This document shows positions 8,434 to 17,172 of a stretch of 64,000 nucleotides of DNA, piece by piece. Origin of the DNA: JACPDH01 sp041671505 (GTDB lineage: Bacteria > Acidobacteriota > Thermoanaerobaculia > Gp7-AA8); assembly GCA_041671505.1 (NCBI GenBank), contig JBAZBK010000005.1, forward strand, positions 124,001 through 188,000. Reading direction: 5' to 3'. The number at the start of each line of letters is the position of its first letter. Position 1 is the stretch's first letter. The notes beneath the pieces were generated by a model. It had not been told where the DNA came from. It was given only the letters and a program-made list of their open reading frames with translations, and did not search any database. Made by a program: the position numbers and the translations under genes.

Positions 8434-9201
8434 GTGCCGGACGACCTCGTCATCACGAGCCGCGCGAATGCCTGGTTCAAGCGCTTCCGGGAGGCCATCG
8501 AGCTTCACCGCGAGGAGATCGCCGTGGAGGGTCCGAAGCACGTTGCCGACTGCATTGCCGCGGGATGGCGCCCCCTCGCTCTTGCGACGCGCGAAGGCTT
8601 CGAATTCGTGGCGGTCGCCGCGGCGCCCCGGGCCATCGTCTTCTCGGAGATTCTGTTTCGCTCGCTATCCGAAACAGTCGAGCCGCAAGGCGTGATCGCG
8701 ATCTTCGAGCGCCCCTCGCCTTCCCCGAACGACCTCCTTCGCACTGACGGCGCCTTCGTGCTGCTCGACGGAATTCAGGATCCCGGCAACGCCGGAACGA
8801 TCGTCCGCCTCGCGGCTGCGTTTGGCGCTTCCGGCCTGCTCGCGACCGAGGGAACGGCCGATCTCCTTTCGCCGAAATCGATCCGCGCATCGGCCGGGAC
8901 CGCGCTCTCCCTGCCCACGGCTCGAATCGCGCGGAGCGAGGTCGCAGCCCTCGCACGCTCCGGCTCGCTTCCTCTCTTCGCCGCGGCAGCAGGAGGAGGA
9001 CCGCTTCCGTCGCCGCTCCCCCCGAAGTTCGCCCTCGTCCTCGGCAGCGAGGGGCGTGGAGTATCCGAGGAGCTCGCCGCGGTCGCCACTCCCGTCGGTG
9101 TCGAGATGTCTGGCGGGGTCGAGTCGCTCAACGTCGGCGCCGCCGCCGCGATCCTGCTCTGGCAGATCCAGGCCGCACGAAAGGAAGCCGTCACGTCGTG
9201 A
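8434..9201 (+). CDS. TrmH/SpoU-family RNA 2'-O-methyltransferase
   Basis: A 255-residue SPOUT enzyme. The N-terminal third (SRANAWFKRFREAI and the VEGPKHVADCIAAG segment) is the substrate-binding extension typical of rRNA-type members. The knotted catalytic domain shows LLDGIQDPGNAGTIVRLAAAFGA (motif 1), FALVLGSEGRGVS (motif 2) and SLNVGAAAAILLW (motif 3). It probably methylates a 23S rRNA or tRNA ribose; the target is not decidable here. It starts with GTG and its stop overlaps the GTG of rsmI by four bases, so the two RNA methylases are translationally coupled. Confidence 0.9.
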   Translation: MPDDLVITSRANAWFKRFREAIELHREEIAVEGPKHVADCIAAGWRPLALATREGFEFVAVAAAPRAIVFSEILFRSLSETVEPQGVIAIFERPSPSPNDLLRTDGAFVLLDGIQDPGNAGTIVRLAAAFGASGLLATEGTADLLSPKSIRASAGTALSLPTARIARSEVAALARSGSLPLFAAAAGGGPLPSPLPPKFALVLGSEGRGVSEELAAVATPVGVEMSGGVESLNVGAAAAILLWQIQAARKEAVTS

Positions 9202-10028
9202 CCGGCAAGCTCTACCTCGTCGCGACGCCGATCGGCAATCTGGCCGATCTCTCGCCCAGGGCCGTCGAGGCGCTGCGCGAAGCGGCGACGGTGCTCGCCG
9301 AGGACACGCGCCGCACGATGACGCTTCTGCGCGCCTACGCGATCGACACCCCGCTCGAGAGCTTCCACGAGCACAACGAAGACGAGAAAGCGGAAAGGAT
9401 CGTCGCGCGGATCCGCGCCGGCGACGTCATCGCGCTCGTGAGCGACGCGGGCACTCCGCTCGTATCCGATCCCGGCTACCCGCTGCTTCGCCGGATGCGG
9501 ACCGAACGGCTGCCCGTCGTGCCGATTCCGGGTGCATCCGCAGTGATACTCGCCCTGGCCGCCAGCGGCCTCCCCCCCACGCCCTTCACGTTCTGGGGCT
9601 TCGCTCCGCACCGCGACGGCGAGCGCCGCGACTTCTACGCACGCGTCGCCGCGGCGGCGATGACCGCGGTCGTCTTCGAATCGCCGCAGCGCCTCCTCGA
9701 GTCGCTCGAGGCCGCGCGCGAGATCCTCGGCGACGTCGAGGCGACCGTGGCGCGCGAGATGACGAAGATGCACGAGGAGCTCCTGCACGGGACGATCGGC
9801 GAGATTCTCGTTGCGTTAGGCGGCCGGGAGAGCGTTCGCGGCGAGATCACCGTCGTCTTCGCCGCGGCGGAGCGCAAGGCGGAGGAGCTCCCGCCGACTG
9901 CGACGCTTCGCGAAGAGCTCGAGCGCCTTCGCGACGGCGGCATGCGCCGCAACGACGCGATCAAGGCGCTCTCGGAGAAGTACGGCCTGAGCCGGAACGA
10001 CCTCTACAGAATGCTCACCGCAGAGTGA
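9198..10028 (+). CDS. rsmI: 16S rRNA (cytidine1402-2'-O)-methyltransferase
   Basis: RsmI modifies C1402 in the ribosomal P site. The protein has the tetrapyrrole-methylase fold with the family-specific start LYLVATPIGNLADLSPRA, the AEDTRRTMTLL segment, ESFHEHNE, ALVSDAGTPLVSDPGY and PIPGASAVILALAASGL. The C-terminal helical domain (RRNDAIKALSEKYGLSRNDLYRML) is intact and brings the length to the usual 276. GTG start, overlapping the upstream methylase by four bases. The convergent pgsA begins seven bases beyond the stop. Confidence 0.96.
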   Translation: MTGKLYLVATPIGNLADLSPRAVEALREAATVLAEDTRRTMTLLRAYAIDTPLESFHEHNEDEKAERIVARIRAGDVIALVSDAGTPLVSDPGYPLLRRMRTERLPVVPIPGASAVILALAASGLPPTPFTFWGFAPHRDGERRDFYARVAAAAMTAVVFESPQRLLESLEAAREILGDVEATVAREMTKMHEELLHGTIGEILVALGGRESVRGEITVVFAAAERKAEELPPTATLREELERLRDGGMRRNDAIKALSEKYGLSRNDLYRMLTAE

Positions 10029-10034
10029 CGATCG

Positions 10035-10643
10035 TCAGTCGCGTCTGAGGAAGACGCGCGAGAACTTCATGAAGTAGTCGACCCCGGAGACGATCGCGAA
10101 GAACATCACGAACCAGAGCGCGACCTTCCCGATGAACATGAATTTCCCGAGCTCGTAGCCGAGGATCAGGATCGAGATCGCGATCACCTGGGAGACCATC
10201 TTCCCCTTGCCGAGCGGCGACGCCGCGATCGTCACGCCGTGCTGCGTCGCGATCGAGCGAAGCCCCGACACCGCGAATTCGCGGCCGATGATGATCACGA
10301 TCATCCACGCCGGCGCGAGCTGAAGCTCGACGAGCGAGATGAACGCGGCCGACACGAGCAGCTTGTCGGCGATCGGATCGAGAAGCATGCCGAGGCGCGT
10401 GACCTGGTTGTACTTCCGCGCCAGGTACCCGTCGAAGAAGTCGGTGATCGCCGCCAGGAGGAAGATCCCGAGGCCTACGTACTCCCGCCCCGTGAACTTC
10501 GTGAGCAGGACGACGACGAGCAGCGGAACGAGAAATATCCGGAAGAGCGTGAGCGAGTTCGGAAGGTTCAGCTCGCCGCGGCTCACGAGCAGCGGCGGCG
10601 TCTCCGAGTCCGGGCTCGGGCTCTGTTCTGGCTCATCACTCAT
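10035..10643 (-). CDS. pgsA: CDP-diacylglycerol-glycerol-3-phosphate 3-phosphatidyltransferase
   Basis: PgsA makes phosphatidylglycerophosphate at the inner membrane. The CDP-alcohol phosphotransferase motif is visible as ITDFFDGYLARKY followed at the proper distance by GMLLDPIADK, giving all four aspartates. The N-terminal LPNSLTLFRIFLVPLLVVVLL is the usual first membrane helix, and four or more hydrophobic segments follow. The first 25 residues are polar and proline-rich. It is convergent with rsmI with almost no gap. Confidence 0.93.
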   Translation of the reverse strand: MSDEPEQSPSPDSETPPLLVSRGELNLPNSLTLFRIFLVPLLVVVLLTKFTGREYVGLGIFLLAAITDFFDGYLARKYNQVTRLGMLLDPIADKLLVSAAFISLVELQLAPAWMIVIIIGREFAVSGLRSIATQHGVTIAASPLGKGKMVSQVIAISILILGYELGKFMFIGKVALWFVMFFAIVSGVDYFMKFSRVFLRRD

Positions 10644-10722
10644 GGGGCCATCTCATCGTGCGATCCCAGCATATCGGCTGAGGCCTCCGCGGGGGAAGCG
10701 GGAGGAATATGACGAGTTGTTA

Positions 10723-10752
10723 TTGACTTTGCCCTGACGCGCTCCGTATCAT
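10723..10752 (+). promoter_or_regulatory. Sigma-70-type promoter for tRNA-Leu
   Basis: TTGACT at 10723-10728 and TATCAT at 10747-10752 are separated by 18 bases and end 12 bases before the first tRNA nucleotide, an arrangement that fits a strong housekeeping promoter for a stable RNA. Confidence 0.7.
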
Positions 10753-10764
10753 CGCGCGCCGCGT

Positions 10765-10851
<87 letters not shown>

Positions 10852-10862
10852 GCTTCACTCCC

Positions 10863-11243
10863 TTAGTCAGCCGAAACTTCCTCCAGAGCTTCCAGCTTCT
10901 CCAGAATTCCCTCGACCCTGCTGCGGACGGCGTCCCGTTCGCGCTTGAGCGTCTCGAGGACCTTCTCGAGCTCATCGGCGCGCGAGCTTCCGTCGTTCTC
11001 GAGCTCGGCAGCGCGCTTCTCCGAAGCAGCGGCGCGAGCGAGCGCGGCGTCACGCGCGTCGACGGAGTCCTTCAGCTCGCCTTCGAGTGTCTCGACCCTC
11101 TCGCCGAGCGCTTCGTTCTCCTGCCTCAGCTGCCCGATCAGCGTCACCGCGCGATCGACGCGCTCTCCGAGCCTCGCGAGAATCTCCGTCTCGTTCGTCC
11201 CTTCGATGCTGAGCTGCTCGGTCTCTTTGGTCTTCTTCGACAT
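10863..11243 (-). CDS. Coiled-coil protein, ZapB-like by form
   Basis: A 126-residue protein that is almost entirely heptad-patterned helix (IGQLRQENEALGERVETLEGEL, then LEKVLETLKRERDAVRSRV), so it should form a long dimeric coiled coil. There is no signal peptide or membrane segment. I take the ATG at 11243, which follows GGGAGA at six bases; the frame remains open for 18 more codons without a better start. It lies immediately downstream of pheT on the same strand, a position where small coiled-coil division proteins such as ZapB-like factors are found in some bacteria. The division role is inference from form and place only. Confidence 0.65.
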   Translation of the reverse strand: MSKKTKETEQLSIEGTNETEILARLGERVDRAVTLIGQLRQENEALGERVETLEGELKDSVDARDAALARAAASEKRAAELENDGSSRADELEKVLETLKRERDAVRSRVEGILEKLEALEEVSAD

Positions 11244-11310
11244 GGGTGTCTCCCTGGATGGCGCGCAGGAACCCGGCATGCCGCGCCCCTGCATCAACGA
11301 AAGGTTTGTG

Positions 11311-13335
11311 TTAGGTGATCAAACGAACCGGCAGCGCAGCGACGAGCTTTTCGACGAGCTTCGCGTGGACCTCGGTGACTTCGTCCTGCGTCAGCGAGCG
11401 ATCGAACATCTGATACCAGAGTCCGAGGGCGGTCTTGACCTCGCCGTCCCCCTTCTCCGGGACGAAGCGATCCCATACGCCGACTTCACGGAGCTGCGGA
11501 ATCTGCATCGCGCGTACCGCGCTGACGATCGCACCGTAGTCGAGATCGGGTTTGTGCATGAACGCCACGACCATCGGCACGCCCGGATAGCGCGACACCT
11601 CGCTCATGTTCCACGCCCCGGTCGCCTCGGCGATCGACGAAAGCTCGATCTCGCCCGCGACCAGCGTGATTCCCGTTCCGATGTCGAACGCCTTGAGCAC
11701 GTCGCGCGACACCAGGCCGACGAGCGCCGTCTCGTGTCCCGCCGTCGTCGCGCGTGCGCCGCTTCCGGAGCCGAAGTAGCTGCGGTTGGCGCGCTCCCAG
11801 TCGAGCCCGACGTGGAATGCCTTCGCGACGACCTCGACGACGCCCTTGCCGTCGAAGAAGTCGATCTGCCGCCCTCGGTCGCTCCAGTGATCGGAGCGCG
11901 CGCCGAACATCACGAACGCGGCGCGGTGCTTCTCCTTCACCCCAGATCCTTCGGCGTGATACGTGCGCCCGACTTCGAACAGAGCTCCGTCGCGCATGCC
12001 GTAGCTCCAGTTGTAGGCGACGGTCTGAAGCAGTCCGGGCAGCAGCGAGAGCCGCATCGAGGAGATGTTCTCCGTGAGCGCGTTCGTCACGGCGAGCGCG
12101 GCCTCCTCGCGGAACAGCGCGTTCTGCGATGGTTGGATGAACGAGTAGGTCACGATCTCCGAAAGGCCGCAGCCCGCGAGGATGTCGCGCATCCGGTCTT
12201 CCATGTCGACCCAGAGGTTGCGCGTCACGTCGCCGGTCGTCACCCGCGGAAGCTCCGAAGGAATCCGGTTGAAGCCGTAAAAGCGGAGCGCTTCTTCGAT
12301 CAGGTCGATCTCTTCGCCAACATCGCCACGCCACGTCGGCACGACGACGTCCAACGCCGTGTCGCTCTCGGTCACGCTCATGCCGAGGTGTGAGAGTGCC
12401 TTCGCGGCGAAGGCCATGTCGACGAGACCCGCCGACGAGACGAACAGGGGCGTCTTCCGGAGCGTGACCATCTTCGGCGCGATCGCGCGGCCGACGACGT
12501 CGATGGAGCTCCCCTTCTTCCCTCCTGCCTCCGCGATGATGAGATCGGCGGCCATTTCGATGGCTGCGACCGTGTCGCCCGGATCGGCGCCGCGCTCGAA
12601 GCGGTACGAAGCGTCGGTGTAAAGCGCGAGCTTCCGCGATGCGCGGCGGATCGTCGACGCATTGAAGTGCGCGCACTCGAGGAGCACGTCGGTCGTCGAG
12701 TCGGCAATCTCGCTGTTCTCGCCTCCCATCACGCCACCGAGGCCGACGCCGCGGGTCGAGTCGGCGATGACCACCATCTCCGCGTCGAGCTTCCGCTCGA
12801 TCCCGTCGAGCGTCTTCATCGTCTCGCCGGGTCGCGCCGCGCGAACGACGATCTCGGGCCCGTGAAGAAACTTCAGATCGAAGGCGTGGAGCGGGTGGCC
12901 GAGCGCCATCATCACGTAGTTCGTCGCGTCGACGACGTTGTTGATCGCGCGAAGGCCAACGGCCTCGAGCCGGCGCTGTACCTTTTCACTCGACGGGGCG
13001 ACCTTCACCCCGCGGATGACGAGACCGGTGTAGCGCGTGCACATCGCAGGAGTGTCGATGCGGATCGGAACGGTGTCATTGATCGACGCGGCCGCCGTGG
13101 CGGGGCGCGGATGAAGGTTGCGTCCGAGCGCGGCGCAAAGCTCGCGCGCGACGCCGAGATGCGACATCGCGTCGACCCTGTTCGTCGTGAACTCGATCTC
13201 GAATACGGTGTCGCCGCCGTGCGACTCGGTCGCCTCGACGGCATGGCCGATCTCGGTCAGCCGCGCCGCGAGCGAGGCGTCGTCGATACCCGAGAGATCG
13301 ATGAAATCAGAAAGCCAGTCCCTGGAGATCTTCAT
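11311..13335 (-). CDS. pheT: Phenylalanine-tRNA ligase beta subunit (short form)
   Basis: PheT pairs with PheS to charge tRNA-Phe; the beta chain carries the editing B3/B4 domain and the anticodon-binding end. The 674-residue product starts MKISRDWLSDFIDLSG, has the B3/B4 editing segment (NNVVDATNYVMMALGHPLHAFD), the B5 domain, the core-like YSFIQPS region and the C-terminal ferredoxin-fold anticodon domain (VSRYPGVPMVVAFM). It lacks the OB-fold tRNA-binding domain usually inserted after residue 40: B1 runs directly into FEIEFTTNRVD. The first ATG with a clean N-terminus is at 13335. pheS is not adjacent; a VapBC module lies upstream. Confidence 0.93.
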   Translation of the reverse strand: MKISRDWLSDFIDLSGIDDASLAARLTEIGHAVEATESHGGDTVFEIEFTTNRVDAMSHLGVARELCAALGRNLHPRPATAAASINDTVPIRIDTPAMCTRYTGLVIRGVKVAPSSEKVQRRLEAVGLRAINNVVDATNYVMMALGHPLHAFDLKFLHGPEIVVRAARPGETMKTLDGIERKLDAEMVVIADSTRGVGLGGVMGGENSEIADSTTDVLLECAHFNASTIRRASRKLALYTDASYRFERGADPGDTVAAIEMAADLIIAEAGGKKGSSIDVVGRAIAPKMVTLRKTPLFVSSAGLVDMAFAAKALSHLGMSVTESDTALDVVVPTWRGDVGEEIDLIEEALRFYGFNRIPSELPRVTTGDVTRNLWVDMEDRMRDILAGCGLSEIVTYSFIQPSQNALFREEAALAVTNALTENISSMRLSLLPGLLQTVAYNWSYGMRDGALFEVGRTYHAEGSGVKEKHRAAFVMFGARSDHWSDRGRQIDFFDGKGVVEVVAKAFHVGLDWERANRSYFGSGSGARATTAGHETALVGLVSRDVLKAFDIGTGITLVAGEIELSSIAEATGAWNMSEVSRYPGVPMVVAFMHKPDLDYGAIVSAVRAMQIPQLREVGVWDRFVPEKGDGEVKTALGLWYQMFDRSLTQDEVTEVHAKLVEKLVAALPVRLIT

Positions 13336-13412
13336 GTCGCGCGGATTGTACGCAGCGGGCACGGCGGAGGCCAGCCCCGCACGCCGAAAGTACGAGAAAC
13401 ACTACGAATACG

Positions 13413-13829
13413 TCAGGACGAGAACGCCCTGGCGGAGGGGCGCACGAAGCCGTCCTCCTTGAGCAGCGCCGCGTCGAACGTCATGACCGATTCACACCCG
13501 GCGGCACGCGTCCGCTCGCGGACGAGGTAATCGGCGAAATCTCCCTTGCCTGAAGCGAAGGCAGCGACCGCGCGTCCGACCTCGTCGCGCCCCTCGATTT
13601 CGAGTCCTCGGCTGCGAAGCAACGACTCGAGCACTCCGACGATCGCCGGGCGGGCCTGCCGGTAGGCGCGTGACAGAACCCACACCAGCTCGCAAAGCAC
13701 GATCTGGCTCACGAAGAGCGCAACCCGCGTCCGGTCGGCTGCGGCGAATGCCGCGGTCGCGGCAGCGGCCTGTGCCTCATCGTCGGCGACGAGAAACCGC
13801 ACGAGAACGTTCGTATCAACGGCGATCAC
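13413..13829 (-). CDS. vapC: PIN-domain ribonuclease toxin (VapC-type)
   Basis: A 138-residue PIN domain. The first acidic residue is in MIAVDTNVLVRFL, the second in LCELVWVLSRAY, and the C-terminal pair is represented by KGDFADYLV and VMTFDAALLK, so the Mg-binding acidic cluster is complete. VapC toxins cut tRNA or rRNA when freed from their antitoxin. Its start overlaps the upstream AbrB-type antitoxin stop by four bases, the standard operon arrangement. Confidence 0.92.
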   Translation of the reverse strand: MIAVDTNVLVRFLVADDEAQAAAATAAFAAADRTRVALFVSQIVLCELVWVLSRAYRQARPAIVGVLESLLRSRGLEIEGRDEVGRAVAAFASGKGDFADYLVRERTRAAGCESVMTFDAALLKEDGFVRPSARAFSS

Positions 13830-14068
13830 TTCCGCACCGCTCCTGCCTCGATCGCCCGCTGCATCTCTTCGAGGCTCACGACCCTCCTCCCTCGTCGCTT
13901 CACCGACCCTCGAAGCTCCAGCAGATCGACTGTCGCCGGCTCGACGACGATCTCCCCCGAATCGCGGATGATGAAATCGACGCGATCACCCGTGTCGAGT
14001 CCCAGTCGTTCTCGCACCTCGAGCGGAATCGTGATCTGTCCCTTGCTGGTCACCTTGGCACTCGGCAT
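13826..14068 (-). CDS. vapB: AbrB/SpoVT-type antitoxin (VapB)
   Basis: An 80-residue protein whose first 45 residues are a SpoVT/AbrB swapped-hairpin DNA-binding domain: AKVTSKGQITIPLEVRERLGLDTGDRVDFI. The remainder (RRGRRVVSLEEMQRAIEAGA) is the expected toxin-neutralising tail. It overlaps the PIN toxin by four bases. VapB normally binds the operon promoter with the toxin for autorepression. Confidence 0.92.
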   Translation of the reverse strand: MPSAKVTSKGQITIPLEVRERLGLDTGDRVDFIIRDSGEIVVEPATVDLLELRGSVKRRGRRVVSLEEMQRAIEAGAVRK

Positions 14069-14145
14069 CCTTACCTCCGTGACTGTTCCTTACTTACCTC
14101 CTTACAGCACTGGGGTCGCGGATATTTCAGTTGAAGAAGCCGAGA

Positions 14146-15099
14146 TCAGATCCCGACTCTTCTCAGCATCGCCGCCGCGGCGCCGTGCGGGTTGGTCTTC
14201 TTGTCGAGCACGTCGTCGAGAATCCGGTGGTATTCGTCGGCCGAGATCGTCCCGCCGAGAAGGCGCTCCATGAAGCGCTCCTTGACGTGCGTTTCGACGC
14301 GGATCCTCACCCGCTCGCGGCTGCGGCGCTGCATTTCGCCGGAGCTGACGAGGTACTCCTGGTGCTTCAACAGCGCTTCGTCGAGCTCGGCCATACCCTT
14401 CGCCTGCGAGGCGACGGTCTTGACGATCGGCGGCAGCCATTCAGCGTGCTCGTCGACGAGGCCCATCATCATCGTGATCTCGGTGACGGTGCGGTCGGCG
14501 CCCGGCCGGTCGGCCTTGTTCACGGCGAAGACGTCGGCGATCTCCATGATGCCCGCCTTGATCGCCTGGATGTCGTCGCCCATGCCGGGGACGAGCACGA
14601 CGACGTTCGACTGCACGGTGCGGATCACTTCGACTTCGTCCTGCCCCACGCCGACCGTCTCGACGATGACGATATCGAAGCCGGCAGCGTCGAGAAGATC
14701 GACGACGTCGTTCGTTGCGCGGGCGAGCCCGCCGAGGAATCCGCGCGTCGCCATGCTGCGGATGAAGACCCCCTTGTCGGTGTAGAGGTCCTGCATCCTG
14801 ATCCGGTCGCCGAGGATCGCGCCGCCCGTGAAGGGCGACGTCGGATCGACCGCGATGATGCCGATGCGCTTGCCCTGCTTGCGGTAGTAGCGCGTCATCG
14901 CCGCGACGAGCGTCGACTTGCCGGCGCCGGGCGAGCCGGTGATCCCGACGATCCTCGCCTTCCCCGTCGCCGGGTAGATCTCCGCGAGGAGTCGCGTCGC
15001 GTCAGCGTCGTCGCGCTCGACCATCGAGATGGCCTGCGCGAGCGCGCGGTACTTACCCTTCAGGAGATCGCTCGACAGCGTTGCGACGTCGGGCCTCAT
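14146..15099 (-). CDS. meaB: Methylmalonyl-CoA mutase-associated GTPase MeaB
   Basis: MeaB is the G-protein chaperone that protects and reloads B12-dependent methylmalonyl-CoA mutase. The 317-residue product has the P-loop in GITGSPGAGKSTLV, the family-specific DPTSPFTGGAILGDRIRM segment, the ETVGVGQDEVEV switch, and NKADRPGAD for guanine recognition. The mutase genes are not in the window, so propionyl-CoA metabolism must be encoded elsewhere. It lies 13 bases downstream of an acyl-CoA dehydrogenase on the same strand, consistent with a shared role in branched-chain or odd-chain acyl-CoA breakdown. Confidence 0.94.
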   Translation of the reverse strand: MRPDVATLSSDLLKGKYRALAQAISMVERDDADATRLLAEIYPATGKARIVGITGSPGAGKSTLVAAMTRYYRKQGKRIGIIAVDPTSPFTGGAILGDRIRMQDLYTDKGVFIRSMATRGFLGGLARATNDVVDLLDAAGFDIVIVETVGVGQDEVEVIRTVQSNVVVLVPGMGDDIQAIKAGIMEIADVFAVNKADRPGADRTVTEITMMMGLVDEHAEWLPPIVKTVASQAKGMAELDEALLKHQEYLVSSGEMQRRSRERVRIRVETHVKERFMERLLGGTISADEYHRILDDVLDKKTNPHGAAAAMLRRVGI

Positions 15100-15112
15100 C
15101 GTCCGGCCTGCC

Positions 15113-16255
15113 TTACTCCCCGAGGAGGTTGCGCGCGATGACGAGCCGCTGGATCTCGCTCGTCCCCTCGCCGATCGTGCAGAGCTTCACGTCGCGGTAG
15201 TACTTCTCCGCCGGGAACTCCTTGATGAAGCCATACCCGCCGAAGATCTGCACGCCCTTTTCCGTCGCTCTGACGGCGACCTCGGAGGCGTAGAGCTTCG
15301 CCATCGCGGAGATCTGCGTGACCTTCCCGCCCGCGTCCTTCACGACGGCGGCGTTGTAGCAGAGGAGGCGCGCCGCTTCGATCTCGGTCGCCATGTCGGC
15401 GAGCATGAACTGGATCGCCTGGAACTCTGAGATCGGCTTGCCGAACGCGATGCGCTGCTTCGCATAGCCTCGTGCCGCATCGTACGCGCCGCGAGCGATG
15501 CCGAGCGCGAGCGCTGCGATCGAGATGCGGCCGCCGTCGAGCACCTTCATCGCATCCTTGAATCCGTAGCCGATCTTTCCGAGAACGTTCGCCGAGGGAA
15601 CGCGGCAGTCCTCCATGATCAGCTCCGCGGTGTCGGACGCGCGCATCCCGAGCTTGTTCTCCTTCTTGCCGGGGCGGATTCCCTTGCGATCCATCTCGAC
15701 GGCGAACGCGGTGATGCCGTGCTTCTGGTCAGCCCGGTCGGTGACCGCGAGGACGACCGAGATGTCGGCGTAGGTCGCGTTGGTGATGAAGTTCTTCGTG
15801 CCGTTGAGGATCCAGTCGTCGCCGTCCTTCACCGCGACGGTGCGCATCCCGGAGGCGTCGCTGCCGGAGCCGGGCTCGGTGAGGCCCCAGGCGCCGATCC
15901 ACTCGCCGGTCGTGAGCTTCGGCATCCACTTCTTCTTCTGCTCCTCGTTGCCGGCGATGAAGATGTGGCCGGAGCAGAGCGAGTTGTGCGCCGCGACGGT
16001 GAGGCCGACCGAGCTGTCGACCGCTGCGAGCTCCTCGATCACATTGACGTAGTCGATGTAGCTGAGGCCCGAGCCGCCGTACTCCTCGGGGAAGATGATC
16101 CCGAGCATTCCGAGCTCGCCGAGCTTCTTGATCGTCTCCTTCGGAAAGGTCTGCGCCTCGTCCCACTCCATCACGTGAGGAAGGATCTCGCTCTGGGCGA
16201 ACTCACGAACCATCGTCTTGATCTGAACCTGCTCGTCGCTGAGGCGAAAATCCAT
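15113..16255 (-). CDS. Acyl-CoA dehydrogenase
   Basis: A 380-residue FAD flavoenzyme that oxidises acyl-CoA to enoyl-CoA. Family signatures include GAWGLTEPGSGSDASGM with the substrate/FAD loop, the KNFITNATYAD segment, QIFGGYGFIKEFPAEKYYRD and the terminal IGEGTSEIQRLVIARNLL. The catalytic glutamate position near IGEGTSE/GGYG fits short-chain enzymes of the butyryl-CoA or isovaleryl-CoA type. I chose the ATG at 16255 because GGAGG lies eight bases upstream and the protein then begins MDFRLSDEQ; an upstream extension lacks family similarity. It is cotranscribed with meaB. Confidence 0.94.
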   Translation of the reverse strand: MDFRLSDEQVQIKTMVREFAQSEILPHVMEWDEAQTFPKETIKKLGELGMLGIIFPEEYGGSGLSYIDYVNVIEELAAVDSSVGLTVAAHNSLCSGHIFIAGNEEQKKKWMPKLTTGEWIGAWGLTEPGSGSDASGMRTVAVKDGDDWILNGTKNFITNATYADISVVLAVTDRADQKHGITAFAVEMDRKGIRPGKKENKLGMRASDTAELIMEDCRVPSANVLGKIGYGFKDAMKVLDGGRISIAALALGIARGAYDAARGYAKQRIAFGKPISEFQAIQFMLADMATEIEAARLLCYNAAVVKDAGGKVTQISAMAKLYASEVAVRATEKGVQIFGGYGFIKEFPAEKYYRDVKLCTIGEGTSEIQRLVIARNLLGE

Positions 16256-16423
16256 CGCTCGAACCTCCAGGAGTTGAGTACCGCGAAAGTGGCGCGCGCA
16301 TTCTAGCGTTTGCCGCGAGGCACTTCCACCGCGCGGGGAAAACGCTCGCATTTGCCCCTCAGATGCCAATAATGCCGCATTCACCCCGCGCGCCGGTGGT
16401 TCGCAAGGCGCGAAGGAGAGAGC

Positions 16424-16999
16424 ATGTCAGTCGCCGCAGCGTCCGTAACGGTCAAGGGAACGGTCATCAAGGGGTTGATGAAGTTCGTCAACGCGGAGCT
16501 GACCCCGGCGCAAATCGAACAGGCGCTATCTCAGCTACCTCCCGAGTTCGCGAAGGACGTATCCGGCTCGGTGCTCGTCTCTTCGCTCTTTCCCGTCCAC
16601 CTCGTCAACAAGTTCACCGCCGCGTGCGCGAATGCGAAGGGCGAACAGGTCGAGGCGTTTGCGCGGCGCGCCGGGCGCGCGTCGGCGGATGACGCGGTGA
16701 AGAGCGTCTTCCGGATTCTCGTGATGGTTCTGACGCCGACGGCGATCCTCAAGAAGGGGACGGGCGTGTGGCGGACGATCTACAGCGCGGGTGACTTCAC
16801 GGTCGAGACCGTGGGCGCGGCCGAATCGCGCGTCCACCTTCGCGACTTCCCCTCCGAGCCGGTGCAGTGCGCCCGCATCACCGGATGGATGGAACAGCTC
16901 GGCGAGATGACGAAGGCGAAGGGCCTCTCGATCAAGCACACCCGCTGCGTCTGCAGGAAGGACGATCACTGCGAGTGGCATGTGAGGTGGGATGGGTGA
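16424..16999 (+). CDS. DUF2378/haem-NO-binding-like single-domain protein
   Basis: A 191-residue protein without signal peptide or membrane helix. Its order (VKGTVIKGLMKFVNAEL, a helical middle, then WRTIYSAGDFTVE and the C-terminal TRCVCRKDDHCEWHVRW) is reminiscent of the DUF2378/TIGR02265 family and of V4R or haem-NO-binding folds, where a terminal C-x-C...C motif precedes a tryptophan strand. The three cysteines (CVC, HC) with histidine could hold a metal. The ATG follows GGAGAG. It is alone between an acyl-CoA dehydrogenase (divergent) and an aconitase-like gene (convergent). Assignment is by pattern memory and is tentative. Confidence 0.55.
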   Translation: MSVAAASVTVKGTVIKGLMKFVNAELTPAQIEQALSQLPPEFAKDVSGSVLVSSLFPVHLVNKFTAACANAKGEQVEAFARRAGRASADDAVKSVFRILVMVLTPTAILKKGTGVWRTIYSAGDFTVETVGAAESRVHLRDFPSEPVQCARITGWMEQLGEMTKAKGLSIKHTRCVCRKDDHCEWHVRWDG

Positions 17000-17048
17000 G
17001 TTGGCCAGCGAGGCGCAGCGCGGTCGCTCCGCGCGCGATGATGGCCAA

Positions 17049-17146
17049 GTCTCAATTCTTCGTTCGACATTCGACATTCTTCATTTCGGTTTCCGTGGAT
17101 CCACCGAAACCGAAATGTCGAATGGAGAATGAGGAATGAAGAACGT
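17049..17146. repeat. Intergenic inverted repeat B (near-perfect palindrome centred on GGATCC)
   Basis: ATTTCGGTTTCCGTGG and CCACCGAAACCGAAAT pair with one mismatch around a GGATCC centre. The outer flanks are iterated words, TTCGACATTCGACATTC on one side and GAATGGAGAATGAGGAATGAAG on the other, which pair imperfectly. It lies between convergent genes and has no T-tract of terminator type. Confidence 0.75.
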
Positions 17147-17172
17147 GCACGATTCCGGAAGCTGCACATTCC

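Noticed and set aside
13336..14145. Mobile element around VapBC
   Set aside because: No transposase, integrase or flanking repeat was seen; the pair is better described as an ordinary toxin-antitoxin module.
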